Of a DNA stretch of 64,000 bases, positions 41,132 through 50,043 are shown piece by piece. The notes beneath the pieces are model-generated. The model was given only the letters and a program-made list of their open reading frames with translations, did not search any database and was not told the origin of the DNA. Source of the DNA: Campylobacter sp. VBCF_01 NA2 (GTDB lineage: Bacteria > Campylobacterota > Campylobacteria > Campylobacterales > Campylobacteraceae); the NCBI RefSeq assembly GCF_027797205.1, contig NZ_CP115607.1:992001-1056000 (forward strand). The letters are read 5' to 3'. Position 1 is the stretch's first letter. Every line of letters starts with the position of its first letter. The translations under genes were made by a program, and so were the position numbers.

Positions 41132-41258
41132 TTTTTGCTCCTTGTTTTTGATTTGGAGCAATTTTACATGGATTTTTTGTCATATTGTGTCAAAAAATAA
41201 AAATGTAGAATTTTAAGAAGAAAATTTAAAATTTTGCCGAAAATTCGGCAAAATTTGG

Positions 41259-42002
41259 TTACATATAAAGTCCGCCGTTGATTTTGAGCACATCGCCGGT
41301 GATATAGCTAGCATAATCGCTAAGCAAAAACGCCACGCCGTGCGCCACATCTTGCGCGCTTCCGAAGCGTTTAAGCGGGATATTTGCCTCGTAGTTCGCT
41401 CTGACCTCATCGCTTAGAGCGTCTGTCATATCAGTAGCGATAAAGCCCGGTGTCACGCAGTTAAAGCGCACTCCGCGACTCGCACCCTCTTTGGCGAAAC
41501 TCTTGCTCATCGCTATCATGCCACCTTTGCTCGCACTGTAATTCACCTGCCCTGCGTTGCCCATTTCGCCGACGATTGAGGCGATATTTACGACTGCACC
41601 GAAGCGTTTTTTGCTCATCACTTTTAGCGCCTCGCGTGAGCCGATGAAAGCCGAGGTCAAATTCGCGTCGATTACGCCGGTGAAGTCTTCGAGCTTCATA
41701 CGAAGGGCTAGTTTGTCGTTTGTGATACCTGCGTTATTGACGAGGTAGCTTAGCTCGCCGTCGCACTCGATTATCGCATTTATCGCTTCGATAAATTCAG
41801 CCTCGTTTGTCGCGTCAAATTTCACCACAGCGCCCTCGCCTCCGTTTGCCCTAATTTCTTCTAAAAGCGCGTCAGCTAGCTCAGGCTTTGAGCGGTAGTT
41901 GATCCACACTTTAAGCCCCATACTAGCTAGCACTCTTGCGATATCTGCGCCGATTCCTCTACTTGCACCTGTGATTAAGACATTTTTTCCACTAAATTTC
42001 AT
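41259..42002 (-). CDS. fabG: 3-oxoacyl-ACP reductase FabG
   Basis: 247 residues, classical SDR. TGASRGIGADIARVL, NNAGITND, Ser in NIASIVGEMGN and Y-x3-K in YSASKGG; C-terminal DVLKINGGLYM. NADPH-dependent second step of fatty-acid elongation. Placed beside gpmI as in C. jejuni, and separated from acpP-fabF-accA by the WYL regulator region. Confidence 0.95.
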   Translation of the reverse strand: MKFSGKNVLITGASRGIGADIARVLASMGLKVWINYRSKPELADALLEEIRANGGEGAVVKFDATNEAEFIEAINAIIECDGELSYLVNNAGITNDKLALRMKLEDFTGVIDANLTSAFIGSREALKVMSKKRFGAVVNIASIVGEMGNAGQVNYSASKGGMIAMSKSFAKEGASRGVRFNCVTPGFIATDMTDALSDEVRANYEANIPLKRFGSAQDVAHGVAFLLSDYASYITGDVLKINGGLYM

Positions 42003-42082
42003 TTTTTATCCTTTTTTGAAAAATTTGCGCATTATAGCGGGTTATCGTAAATAAAGCATTTTCGCTCTTTATTTGAAAAATT

Positions 42083-42241
42083 TCAGCGCCAGATTATGTA
42101 TAAAAATGCAAAAATCACAATTACGGCAAATATATTGCTCATATCATAGCCTAAAAAATTACCCCAGTTTTCATAAGGTATATGAATATCCCAGAATTTC
42201 GCCTCCAAGCCAGATATGAAGTTGTCAATCAAATTTTGCAT
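42083..42241 (-). CDS. Small 52-residue membrane protein
   Basis: ATG preceded by AAGGG, 18 bases after the gpmI stop, on the same strand. The product is MQNLIDNFISGLEAKFWDIH followed by a polar turn, then a single membrane helix SNIFAVIVIFAFLYIIW ending in Arg. It fills most of the 257-bp gpmI-fabG gap. Amphipathic start plus one C-terminal helix suggests a tail-anchored regulator or subunit. No family recognised. Confidence 0.6.
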   Translation of the reverse strand: MQNLIDNFISGLEAKFWDIHIPYENWGNFLGYDMSNIFAVIVIFAFLYIIWR

Positions 42242-42259
42242 TTTTACCCTTTTACAATC

Positions 42260-43726
42260 TTAAAACAGCGCCTCGTCCATTTGCGCTGGAATTTCAAGCC
42301 CTATTAGCTTTAAAATAGTTGGCGCGACATTGCTAAGTCCAAAACCCTGCTTTAACTCACTCACGCCCTGCGCGCTTACGAAGCAAAACACATCAAAAGT
42401 CGTGTGGTTTGTGAGAAGCTCGCCCTGTGCCCCTCGCATTTGCTCGCAGTTGCCGTGATCTGAAATTTGCACATAAGCGTAATCAAATTCCTTTGCCTTA
42501 GCGTAAATTTTACCCAGACACTCATCTACCGCCTCGACTGCCTTAACCGCAGCGTCGAAGTTGCCCGTGTGGCCAACCATATCGCCGTTAGCGAAATTTA
42601 CCACGATAAAATCCTCGCCCCCCTCGATACCCTTTATCACAGCCTCGCACACAGCGTGCGCGCTCATAGCAGGGCATAAATCATAGGTCGCCACCTTTGG
42701 GCTGTCGATTAAAATGCGAGTTTCGTTTTGCACGCACTCTTCGCTGCCGCCGTTGAAAAAAAATGTAACATGAGCGTATTTTTCGGTCTCTGCGGTGTGA
42801 AGCTGTCTAAGTCCTGCGTCCGCGATGACCTCGGCAAGAGTATTTTGCAAAATGTCCTTTTTGACGATGATTGGAAATGGAAATTTCGCGTCGTATTCTG
42901 TCATGGTGATTAAATTTCGCACGCAAAATTTACGCTCAAATCCCGCGAAATCCTCCATACTCAAAGCTTGGCAAATCTCACGCGCCCTATCGTTGCGGAA
43001 ATTTACAAAAATAATTCCGTCATTTTCTTTAATCCCGTCAAATTCCCCAAAAATCGCTGGCTCGATAAATTCGTCCGTAATGCCATTCTCATAGCTTTTG
43101 CGAGCATACTCGCTTGGGGAGATTTTTTGCTTCTCGCCCTCGCCCATTAGCGCAGCATAGGCCTTTTGCACCCTTTCCCAGCGATTATCCCTATCCATAG
43201 CATAAAACCGCCCGCAAACGCTTCCTACGCTAAATTTTGCTTCCAAAGCCTGCAAAAACCCTGCCCCGCTTGTGGGACTTACATCGCGTCCGTCGGTGAT
43301 AGCGTGGGCAAAAACCTGCGCGCCAGCGTCTTTTGCTATTTGGCAAAGCGCGTCGAAATGGCGCATGTGTGAATGCACGCCACCGTCGCTGTATAGCCCT
43401 ATGACATGCACCCTAGGGCAAATTTTTAGCAAATTTACGATTTCGGGCGCAGTTTTTAGGGTGTCATTTTCGATCATTTTATCAATTTTGACTAGATTTT
43501 GATACAGCACGCGACCGCTTCCAATCGTCATGTGCCCGACCTCAGAATTTCCCATTTGCCCCTCAGGCAAGCCCACCGCAAGCCCAGATGTGCGAAGTAG
43601 CGTGTTTGGCACAGAGGCGAAAAGCATATCATAAGTCGGCTTTTTGGCTGCAGCAAAGGCGTTAAATTCGGCACTTTGGTTGCAACCAATGCCGTCAGTT
43701 ATCACAAGAATTGTTTTTTGTTTCAT
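42260..43726 (-). CDS. gpmI: Cofactor-independent phosphoglycerate mutase
   Basis: 488 residues. ITDGIGCNQSAEFNAF opens the metal-binding phosphatase-like domain, GNSEVGHMTIGSG holds the phosphorylated serine, and ITDGRDVSPTSG and SDHGNCEQM carry metal ligands. Interconverts 3- and 2-phosphoglycerate with Mn. The 5' leader has a 7-bp inverted repeat (TTCAATG-cgga-CATTGAA at 43741-43758) between the likely -10 box (43766-43771) and ATG. Confidence 0.95.
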   Translation of the reverse strand: MKQKTILVITDGIGCNQSAEFNAFAAAKKPTYDMLFASVPNTLLRTSGLAVGLPEGQMGNSEVGHMTIGSGRVLYQNLVKIDKMIENDTLKTAPEIVNLLKICPRVHVIGLYSDGGVHSHMRHFDALCQIAKDAGAQVFAHAITDGRDVSPTSGAGFLQALEAKFSVGSVCGRFYAMDRDNRWERVQKAYAALMGEGEKQKISPSEYARKSYENGITDEFIEPAIFGEFDGIKENDGIIFVNFRNDRAREICQALSMEDFAGFERKFCVRNLITMTEYDAKFPFPIIVKKDILQNTLAEVIADAGLRQLHTAETEKYAHVTFFFNGGSEECVQNETRILIDSPKVATYDLCPAMSAHAVCEAVIKGIEGGEDFIVVNFANGDMVGHTGNFDAAVKAVEAVDECLGKIYAKAKEFDYAYVQISDHGNCEQMRGAQGELLTNHTTFDVFCFVSAQGVSELKQGFGLSNVAPTILKLIGLEIPAQMDEALF

Positions 43727-43740
43727 ATTTTTCTCCTAAA

Positions 43741-43771
43741 TTCAATGCGGACATTGAAATTTCGCATTATA
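43741..43771 (-). promoter_or_regulatory. gpmI leader: -10 box and inverted repeat
   Basis: Minus-strand TATAAT (43766-43771) followed by TTCAATG-x4-CATTGAA (43741-43758) before the gpmI start. The palindrome would be at the 5' end of the mRNA and could be an operator or a stabilising hairpin; no regulator is known. Confidence 0.45.
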
Positions 43772-43873
43772 CTTTTTTTTAGCAAATATCACAAAATTTA
43801 AAATTTAAAAGCTAAATTTTACAAAGAAAGTATTAAAATAATCGGTTTTAAAATAAAATTTAAAAGGCAAATT

Positions 43874-44935
43874 TTGTTATATTATATCTACCAAATCACA
43901 AATATAAATTTCTTTCAATACACCACAGCGCGCGCTGGAATCGCGTTTTTCATAGCTTTTATTTTAAGCGTGTATCTAATGCCACGATTCATATCTTGGG
44001 CAAGAGCCAAAAACGCCTCCCAGCCTATCTACGACCTAGCCCCACAAACACACCAAAAAAAGTCCAAAACCCCCACAATGGGCGGACTTGTCTTTGTTTT
44101 CTCAGCGATTGTGGCGAGTGTTTTGTGCGTGAAATTTAGCATTTTCACAATCTGCGGTTTAATCACGCTAGCTGGGTTTTGCGCGATAGGATTTAAGGAC
44201 GATTTGTCTAAAATTTTGGGTGCCTCTAACCACGCAGGGCTTAGCCCGCAAACCAAACTTTTACTCCAAAACGCCCTAGCTTTGGGGATTTCATTTACGC
44301 TGTATATTTTCAGTCCGCTTGGTGGCGAGCTGTATTTGCCTTTCGTAAAAAATCACATAATAAATTTAGAATTTTTCGCCATTGTATTTTGGATGATAGT
44401 TTTCAGCGCGAGCTCAAACGCTGTAAATTTAACCGACGGCCTTGACGGGCTAGCCACAATTCCCTCGGTGTTTTCGCTAGCTAGCCTTGGTATTTTTGCC
44501 TATTTGTGCGGACACGCGATTTATGCGCAATACCTATTTTTGCCAAAAATCGCAGGTGTGGGCGAGCTAAGTATCATCATCGCAGCCCTTATCGGCGCAC
44601 TTTTTGGGTTTTTGTGGTTTAATTGCTACCCAGCCGAAGTTTTCATGGGCGATAGTGGAAGCCTGAGCGTAGGGGCGTTTTTGGGATATTGCGCGATTGT
44701 GACAAAAAATGAATTTTTGCTGATTATTATCGGATTTGTCTTTGTTATGGAGACACTAAGCGTGATTTTGCAGGTGGGAAGCTTTAAAATGTTTAAAAGG
44801 CGAATTTTCCTTATGGCGCCTATTCATCACCATTTCGAGCTAAAAGGTTGGAGCGAAAACAAAATCATAATTCGGTTTTGGATAATCGCGCTAATGGCAA
44901 ATTTAATCGCGCTAACTTCGATAAAATTAAGATAA
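43874..44935 (+). CDS. mraY: Phospho-MurNAc-pentapeptide transferase MraY
   Basis: 353 residues from a TTG start (AAGG seven bases upstream; the N-terminus [15 protein letters not shown] aligns with remembered Campylobacter MraY). Ten membrane segments; [34 protein letters not shown] and PIHHHFEL are the catalytic motifs. Makes lipid I on undecaprenyl phosphate, the same carrier the N-glycan uses. Followed by murD after nine bases. Confidence 0.94.
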   Translation: MLYYIYQITNINFFQYTTARAGIAFFIAFILSVYLMPRFISWARAKNASQPIYDLAPQTHQKKSKTPTMGGLVFVFSAIVASVLCVKFSIFTICGLITLAGFCAIGFKDDLSKILGASNHAGLSPQTKLLLQNALALGISFTLYIFSPLGGELYLPFVKNHIINLEFFAIVFWMIVFSASSNAVNLTDGLDGLATIPSVFSLASLGIFAYLCGHAIYAQYLFLPKIAGVGELSIIIAALIGALFGFLWFNCYPAEVFMGDSGSLSVGAFLGYCAIVTKNEFLLIIIGFVFVMETLSVILQVGSFKMFKRRIFLMAPIHHHFELKGWSENKIIIRFWIIALMANLIALTSIKLR

Positions 44936-44944
44936 GGAAAAAAA

Positions 44945-46165
44945 ATGAAAAAATCACTATTTGGGCATGGCACTACCACAAAAGCGTTAGCAAAAAGCGG
45001 CGGTTGGGACATTTACGATGATAATTTCAAAGAGGGCGTTGCGAAATTTGACGAATTTGGCAATGCGCTTTTAAACCCTTGCCTTTTTGACCCCGCAAAA
45101 AGCGAGCTAGAAATCCCAAGCCCAGGATTTCCCAAAGAGCATAATCTAATAAAATCCGCTAGGAATTTAATCAGTGAGTATGATTACTTCGCAAATACTG
45201 CGCCTTTTAAAATTTGGATTAGCGGGACAAATGGCAAAACCACAACCACGCAGATGACACAGCATCTCCTAGCCAGCCACGGCTCGCTTATGGGCGGAAA
45301 TGTAGGCACACCACTCGCGCTTTTGGACAAGAGTGCGAAAATTTGGATATTAGAGACTAGCTCTTTTACTATCCATTACACCAAACACGCTCGCCCTGGC
45401 ATTTACGCGCTTTTGCCAATCACGCCAGATCATCTTAGCTGGCATGGCAGTTTCGCTGAATACGAGCGTGTCAAACTCTCGCCACTTCTAGCTATGAGCG
45501 AGGGTTCAGTCGCATTAATACCGGCTGCGTATGCCAGTAGCGAGGCTGTGAAAAACTCGCGCGCAAGGGTGATTTGCTACGAAGATGAAAATGATTTGGC
45601 AGCCAAATTTGAAATCGAAATTGAAAAAATTTCATTTAAAACGCCGTTTTTGCTAGACGCTATCTTAGCCCTTTGTATCGAAAAAATCCTCACAGATCGC
45701 GCTAGCGTGGAGGTTTTGAACGAATTTGTAATCGAGGCAAACAAACTAGAAGAATTTTTTGATGTAAAAAAACGCATGTGGGTAAATGACACAAAAGCCA
45801 CAAATATCGATGCTTGCGCGCAAGCCCTCAAACGCTACAAGGACAAAAAAATCCACCTAATCTTGGGTGGCGATGATAAGGGCGTGGATTTGGAGCCACT
45901 TTTTGCGAGCTTTGCGCCGTATGATTTGCAAATTTATGCGATTGGCTCGAACACCGATAAACTCGTAAATTTATGCGAAAAATTTAAAATTCCGTGCATT
46001 AGGTGCGAATTTTTGAAAAACGCAGTCGCCAAAATAGATGAAAATTTCTCTGGTGCGGGCGAAGTCGCACTCCTAAGCCCAGCCTGCGCTAGCCTAGATC
46101 AGTTTAAAAGCTACGCCCAACGGGGAAATTTATTTAAAGAGTGCGTGGCAAATTTAGCCATTTAA
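44945..46165 (+). CDS. murD: UDP-MurNAc-L-alanine:D-glutamate ligase
   Basis: 406 residues, shorter than the 440 of E. coli, as in other Campylobacterota. ATP-binding [13 protein letters not shown], then DHLSWHG, the carbamylated-Lys region and [13 protein letters not shown]-terminal ILGGDDKG and [15 protein letters not shown]. Adds D-Glu to the peptidoglycan precursor. Operon with mraY. Confidence 0.94.
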   Translation: MKKSLFGHGTTTKALAKSGGWDIYDDNFKEGVAKFDEFGNALLNPCLFDPAKSELEIPSPGFPKEHNLIKSARNLISEYDYFANTAPFKIWISGTNGKTTTTQMTQHLLASHGSLMGGNVGTPLALLDKSAKIWILETSSFTIHYTKHARPGIYALLPITPDHLSWHGSFAEYERVKLSPLLAMSEGSVALIPAAYASSEAVKNSRARVICYEDENDLAAKFEIEIEKISFKTPFLLDAILALCIEKILTDRASVEVLNEFVIEANKLEEFFDVKKRMWVNDTKATNIDACAQALKRYKDKKIHLILGGDDKGVDLEPLFASFAPYDLQIYAIGSNTDKLVNLCEKFKIPCIRCEFLKNAVAKIDENFSGAGEVALLSPACASLDQFKSYAQRGNLFKECVANLAI

Positions 46166-46213
46166 ACACTGCGCCGAAATTTTTGCAAATTTAGAAATTT
46201 TAAATTTCTTACT

Positions 46214-46324
46214 CGTAGATTGCTTCGTCGCTTCGCTCCTCGCAATGACAAATTATTAGGCAAAATTTACGCCGAGTTTGTCATTGCGAGAATTTTGCGT
46301 TAGCAAAATTCGTGGCAATCTACG
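46214..46324. repeat. Palindromic intergenic repeat, copy 1
   Basis: CGTAGATTGC...CTCGCAATGACA at 46214-46250 is matched in inverted order by TGTCATTGCGAG...GGCAATCTACG ending at 46324. A nested hairpin GAATTTTGC/GCAAAATTC sits within the right arm. The TGTCATTGCGAG/GCAATC motif is a common intergenic palindrome in many bacteria. Confidence 0.75.
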
Positions 46325-46353
46325 ACTTTAAAATTTAAATTTTGCAAATTTGC

Positions 46354-46495
46354 TGTCATTACAAGCGAGTGCAACGAGCGTGGCAATCCAGTAAAATTTA
46401 GAGAAAATTTAAAATTCAACAAAATTCATTTGTGGATTAAAATTTATCGGAATTTCTCTGGATTGCTTCGAGTTTTTCAAACTCTCGCAATGACA
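46354..46495. repeat. Palindromic intergenic repeat, copy 2
   Basis: Left end TGTCATTACAAGCGAG...GGCAATCCAG (46354-46391), right end CTGGATTGCTTCG...CTCGCAATGACA (46458-46495). Same motif as copy 1 but with GGATTGC in place of AGATTGC and a diverged centre, so the two are related elements and not a simple duplication. Confidence 0.72.
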
Positions 46496-46599
46496 ACGAA
46501 ATTTACAAAATCATAAATTTAAAAACAGAATTTCGTATCATAGCAAAACGATACGAGCGAATTTGAATTTGTAAAGAAATTTTATTTAAAGGATTAAAA

Positions 46600-47061
46600 T
46601 TGGAAAAGTTAAAAGAAAATTTGGAAAATAATCAAAATTTAGATGAAACCATAAATTCGGAAAACAATAAAGAACCATTTATCATAAGTAACAGAAATCC
46701 ATTGTATGTTTTTATTTTTTCATTACTTACTGGTTTTATGACCTTTGGCACACTGTTCCCCATATTTTTGATTTCGTCGATTACGCTAGAACGATTTATT
46801 TTTTTGATTATATTTATTTTTTCATCGTATGCCTTTTGTTCTACTATATTTTTTGAATATGCAAAATCATACAACGATAGAATTGTGATAAAGAAATATT
46901 TTTTCAAAGAATTTGTAATTTATCGTAAAGATATTATAGATACAAGAGTTTCTAGTAATCCTTTTGTAGGTAATATTTTTAGTATGTTTGTTAAAAGAAA
47001 GATAGGTATTAGATTTTTTGCCATATTTTGCTTGGCAGACAATCAATGTTATGGAATTTAA
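46600..47061 (+). CDS. AT-rich orphan membrane protein
   Basis: 153 residues from a TTG start with AAAGGA eight bases upstream. Asn/Glu-rich N-terminal 30 residues, then two hydrophobic segments (about 34-58 and 65-86), then a basic soluble part (IVIKKYFFKEFVIYRKDII) reminiscent of bacterial PH-like (YdbT/YokE style) domains. The end is abrupt (ADNQCYGI), so the frame may be truncated. Composition is far more AT-rich than murD or the envC-like gene, and it sits beside palindromic repeats, suggesting acquisition. Confidence 0.55.
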   Translation: MEKLKENLENNQNLDETINSENNKEPFIISNRNPLYVFIFSLLTGFMTFGTLFPIFLISSITLERFIFLIIFIFSSYAFCSTIFFEYAKSYNDRIVIKKYFFKEFVIYRKDIIDTRVSSNPFVGNIFSMFVKRKIGIRFFAIFCLADNQCYGI

Positions 47062-47133
47062 ATTAACTCTTTTTCTGCATTTTATAAATTTAGACAGCTT
47101 TATTTTTTGTTACAGCTTCTATTTTTTATAAAA

Positions 47134-47166
47134 TTCTTGCAATGCCAAATTTAGACATTGCAAGAA
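47134..47166. terminator. Terminator of the ftsE-ftsX-envC operon
   Basis: Perfect 11-bp stem TTCTTGCAATG / CATTGCAAGAA, 11-base loop, three bases past the envC-like stop. On the minus strand it is followed by TTTTATAAAAAATAG. Also faces the convergent orphan gene. Confidence 0.75.
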
Positions 47167-47169
47167 AAT

Positions 47170-48555
47170 CTATTTAAGCGAAATCAAATCCAGTGGGTTT
47201 ATGTGGTAGTTTTGTTGCGTTACTTCAAAGGTTAGATCCGAGCTAATTCTGCCGATTGTGTAGCCCTTTTTGACCGAAGAGCCCACGCGCACAGTATTTG
47301 GAATCTGATTTAAATGCGCATAAATCGTGTGGATTCCGCCCGCATGCTCGATGATGACGACCTTATCTAGCACGGCTGTTTCTTTGGCAAATACGACCTT
47401 GCCAGCTAGCACCGCTTTTACCTGCGTGTCGCCACTTTTCGAGCCTAACACGATATTTTCGTTAAAAAGCTTGATATTATACACAGGATCGCTGTAATTG
47501 CCAAATTTACGCTTCACATACGCCCCGTCAAGCGGTGCAGAGGTTTTTGCGCCAGTGTATTTTTTCACGCGAGAGGATTGGTAGCTAGATCCGTATTGTT
47601 TGACCTTGGTGTTGATTTTACTAACTCTCTCATCAGCTGGCTCGCTAGGCTCAGATTCAGGCTCTGGCTCAAATTTAGGCGCAGGCGGAGCTTCCTTGCC
47701 AGCTTTTTTGGCGGCGGCTTTTTGTTTTTCATACTCTTTTTTCTTGGCTTCAAGCTCTTTTTGTTTGGCTTCTTTTTCTTTTTTCTTTTGCGCTTCTAGT
47801 TTGGCTATGCGTTCCTTTTCCGCTTTTTCAGCTTTTTCGCGCTCCTCTTTATCATCGATAATTTTTAGCTCGGCTAAGGTTTTTGCAATCGCGTCTTGCT
47901 CGGCGTTTAGCTTTTCGAGCTGGGCGATATAGCTATCTTTGTTTTTTTGCAGGCTAGCTACTTTTTCTTTTTGTGCGTTTTGCTTTTCGCTCAAATTTAT
48001 CTTTTTTTGGCTATAACTTTCCATATTTTCGTTGATTTGAGCGATTTTTTTGTTTTGTTCGTCGATGAAATTTTTATTATTTTCATAATCCTTCATTAGC
48101 TTATTTAGCTCGCTATTCATCACGCTCTCTAATCCGCCTAAAACCTCGCTAGCCACGATAGAATCAGGCGTAACGCTGGAATTTGTGTCGCTGATGAGAT
48201 CAAATGAGAGCTCTTGGGAGATGATTTGGACGATTTTATTTTCTAGCTCGCTTTGCACGCTAAGCAAGGTTGCGTTTTGTTTTTTGAGATTTTCTAGCTC
48301 TTGCTCTTCGTTTGCGTATTTTTCTTTTAGTTCCTCGATATTTTGGCTAAGCTCTTTTATCTCGTTTTCACGCTTTTTAAAATCGTTTTGTTCTTGCACG
48401 ATTAAATCAGCGATTTCATCGATTTTTTTAGACAGCCTCATCTCCTCTTGTTTAGAGGTTTTTAGCTCTTTGTTGCTTTGGGCGATTTTTTCCTTTGTAG
48501 TCGGTGCACCGTATGCAAAAAACGCAAGCGCGCACAGTATCATCAAACGCTTCAT
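47170..48555 (-). CDS. EnvC-like factor with degenerate LytM (M23) domain
   Basis: 461 residues: signal peptide (FFAYGA), long coiled coil (about 20-250), a Lys/Glu/Ala-Pro linker, and a LytM domain from about 345. The first zinc-ligand motif (usual H-x-G-I-D) is replaced by NIKLFNENIVLG, while the later HTIYAHL remains, so catalysis is unlikely. This is the pattern of EnvC, which activates amidases at the septum under control of FtsEX. It overlaps ftsX by four bases. Confidence 0.88.
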   Translation of the reverse strand: MKRLMILCALAFFAYGAPTTKEKIAQSNKELKTSKQEEMRLSKKIDEIADLIVQEQNDFKKRENEIKELSQNIEELKEKYANEEQELENLKKQNATLLSVQSELENKIVQIISQELSFDLISDTNSSVTPDSIVASEVLGGLESVMNSELNKLMKDYENNKNFIDEQNKKIAQINENMESYSQKKINLSEKQNAQKEKVASLQKNKDSYIAQLEKLNAEQDAIAKTLAELKIIDDKEEREKAEKAEKERIAKLEAQKKKEKEAKQKELEAKKKEYEKQKAAAKKAGKEAPPAPKFEPEPESEPSEPADERVSKINTKVKQYGSSYQSSRVKKYTGAKTSAPLDGAYVKRKFGNYSDPVYNIKLFNENIVLGSKSGDTQVKAVLAGKVVFAKETAVLDKVVIIEHAGGIHTIYAHLNQIPNTVRVGSSVKKGYTIGRISSDLTFEVTQQNYHINPLDLISLK

Positions 48556-49376
48556 TGTGATTTTTTACCACTTACTTCTAGCATTACAAATGTAACTGCG
48601 ATAAATGTCAGCCCCACAGCGATACCAAACAAAATGAGCGGTTCATACGGCAAAACAATCGTCTCGCTTAAATTTGTGATTTGACTCACGGTTTGCATGA
48701 AAATCGGCCAGTTTGGAAGCGCTAGATAAAACGCCACCACAATTAGCGTAGCTAACACGCTATCGGCTAGCGCCATGCGGTATAGCCTGCCACTTTTTAT
48801 CATAAAACTAGCGCCGAATAGCTCCATAATCTCGATTCGCTCTTTGTGCTCATAGACCCAAATTCGCATTTGGCGGTGAATTAGCATAAGGCCTAAAACC
48901 ACGATTAAAAGCGCAAATCCATAAACCAAACTTTTAATTAGTAGCAAAATTTTAAAAATATCATCGTGGGTTTTTTTGAAAATTTCAACCCTGCTAAGCG
49001 AACCCATGCTTTTTAGCGCGCTCTCTATGTCCTCTAAACGCGCGCTGTCTGGGAAATTTTCGAGCTTAATGCTGTAAAATTTAGGCAAATTTTTGCTAAG
49101 CTCGCCAAAGGCTGCTTCTGAAATTTTACCCTTTAATCTATCTGTGATATTATCAGCTGGAATTTCAATGATTTGGCTGATATCGCTGACCTTATCTTGC
49201 ACTTCCTCTAAGCTTAGCGCCTTTTTTGAGACAAGGACGATGTTGTATTCGTTTTGGATAGATTTTTCGTAACTTTTGGCTAAATTATTTACAAAAATTC
49301 CAAACTGCACCGAAAACAAAAGCGCCACAAGCGAAAAAATAACCCCAAAATGCGTTTTAATCGATCTCAGTGACAT
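48552..49376 (-). CDS. ftsX: Cell division protein FtsX
   Basis: 274 residues with four membrane segments (about 10-30, 154-176, 204-224, 240-265) and a periplasmic loop between the first two, the binding site for EnvC-type partners. With FtsE it forms a mechanotransmission ABC complex at the division site. Overlaps ftsE by 20 bases. Confidence 0.92.
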   Translation of the reverse strand: MSLRSIKTHFGVIFSLVALLFSVQFGIFVNNLAKSYEKSIQNEYNIVLVSKKALSLEEVQDKVSDISQIIEIPADNITDRLKGKISEAAFGELSKNLPKFYSIKLENFPDSARLEDIESALKSMGSLSRVEIFKKTHDDIFKILLLIKSLVYGFALLIVVLGLMLIHRQMRIWVYEHKERIEIMELFGASFMIKSGRLYRMALADSVLATLIVVAFYLALPNWPIFMQTVSQITNLSETIVLPYEPLILFGIAVGLTFIAVTFVMLEVSGKKSQ

Positions 49377-50043
49377 GGGAGTCCTTTATCTCGAAATGTC
49401 TATGCGCAAAACGCAAAGTGCTAGGCATTTTGTGCGTTACGATAACCACGCAAGCGTTCCACGCCTCGCATGCCGAGCGCAATAAATTCCAAATAATATC
49501 GCTTGAATAATCGTCCAAGTTTCCAGTAGGCTCGTCGCAAAGTAGCAAGCGTGGATTGTGCGCCATAGCGCGTGCTAGGGCGACGCGCTGCTGTTCGCCA
49601 CCGCTTAGTTCTAGCGGGTATTTGCCCATTTTGTGTCCAAGCTCGATATGGCGGAGCAGTTTTTTGGCCTGATCTTGGCAGACTTGCTCATTATAGCCCA
49701 TAATCATCAGCGGCAGCATGATATTTCGCTCGATCGTCCATTCATTAATCAACCTGTAATCTTGAAAAATTATGCCGATTCTTTGGCGCAGTGCGCGCAA
49801 ATCACTGCGACTAATGCCGTTTAAATCGCACAGGCAAACATTAAGTTCGCCACTTTTGATATCCATATCGCCGTAAAATGATTTTAAAAGCGTGCTTTTG
49901 CCACTTCCGCTTTTGCCGGTGATTACGACAAAATCTCTTGCGCCTATGCCAAAACTAGCATTTTTTATGACCTCACCGCTATCATATCCCAGTGTAAGCC
50001 CCTCGGCGGTGATTATGTTATTATCAGCTCCTATGCCTGCCAT
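49357..50043 (-). CDS. ftsE: Cell division ATP-binding protein FtsE
   Basis: 228 residues. Walker [14 protein letters not shown], signature [14 protein letters not shown], Walker [14 protein letters not shown]. First gene of the ftsE-ftsX-envC-like division module. It overlaps the trmB end by 13 bases. Confidence 0.94.
   Translation of the reverse strand: MAGIGADNNIITAEGLTLGYDSGEVIKNASFGIGARDFVVITGKSGSGKSTLLKSFYGDMDIKSGELNVCLCDLNGISRSDLRALRQRIGIIFQDYRLINEWTIERNIMLPLMIMGYNEQVCQDQAKKLLRHIELGHKMGKYPLELSGGEQQRVALARAMAHNPRLLLCDEPTGNLDDYSSDIIWNLLRSACEAWNACVVIVTHKMPSTLRFAHRHFEIKDSHVTEID

Larger units (their letters stand above)
46166..46599. other. Gene-free interval with palindromic repeats
   Basis: 434 bp, AT-rich. 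It contains two palindromic elements listed separately; the remainder is A+T runs and a likely ribosome site (AAAGGA) for the next gene. No ORF with support. Confidence 0.65.
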
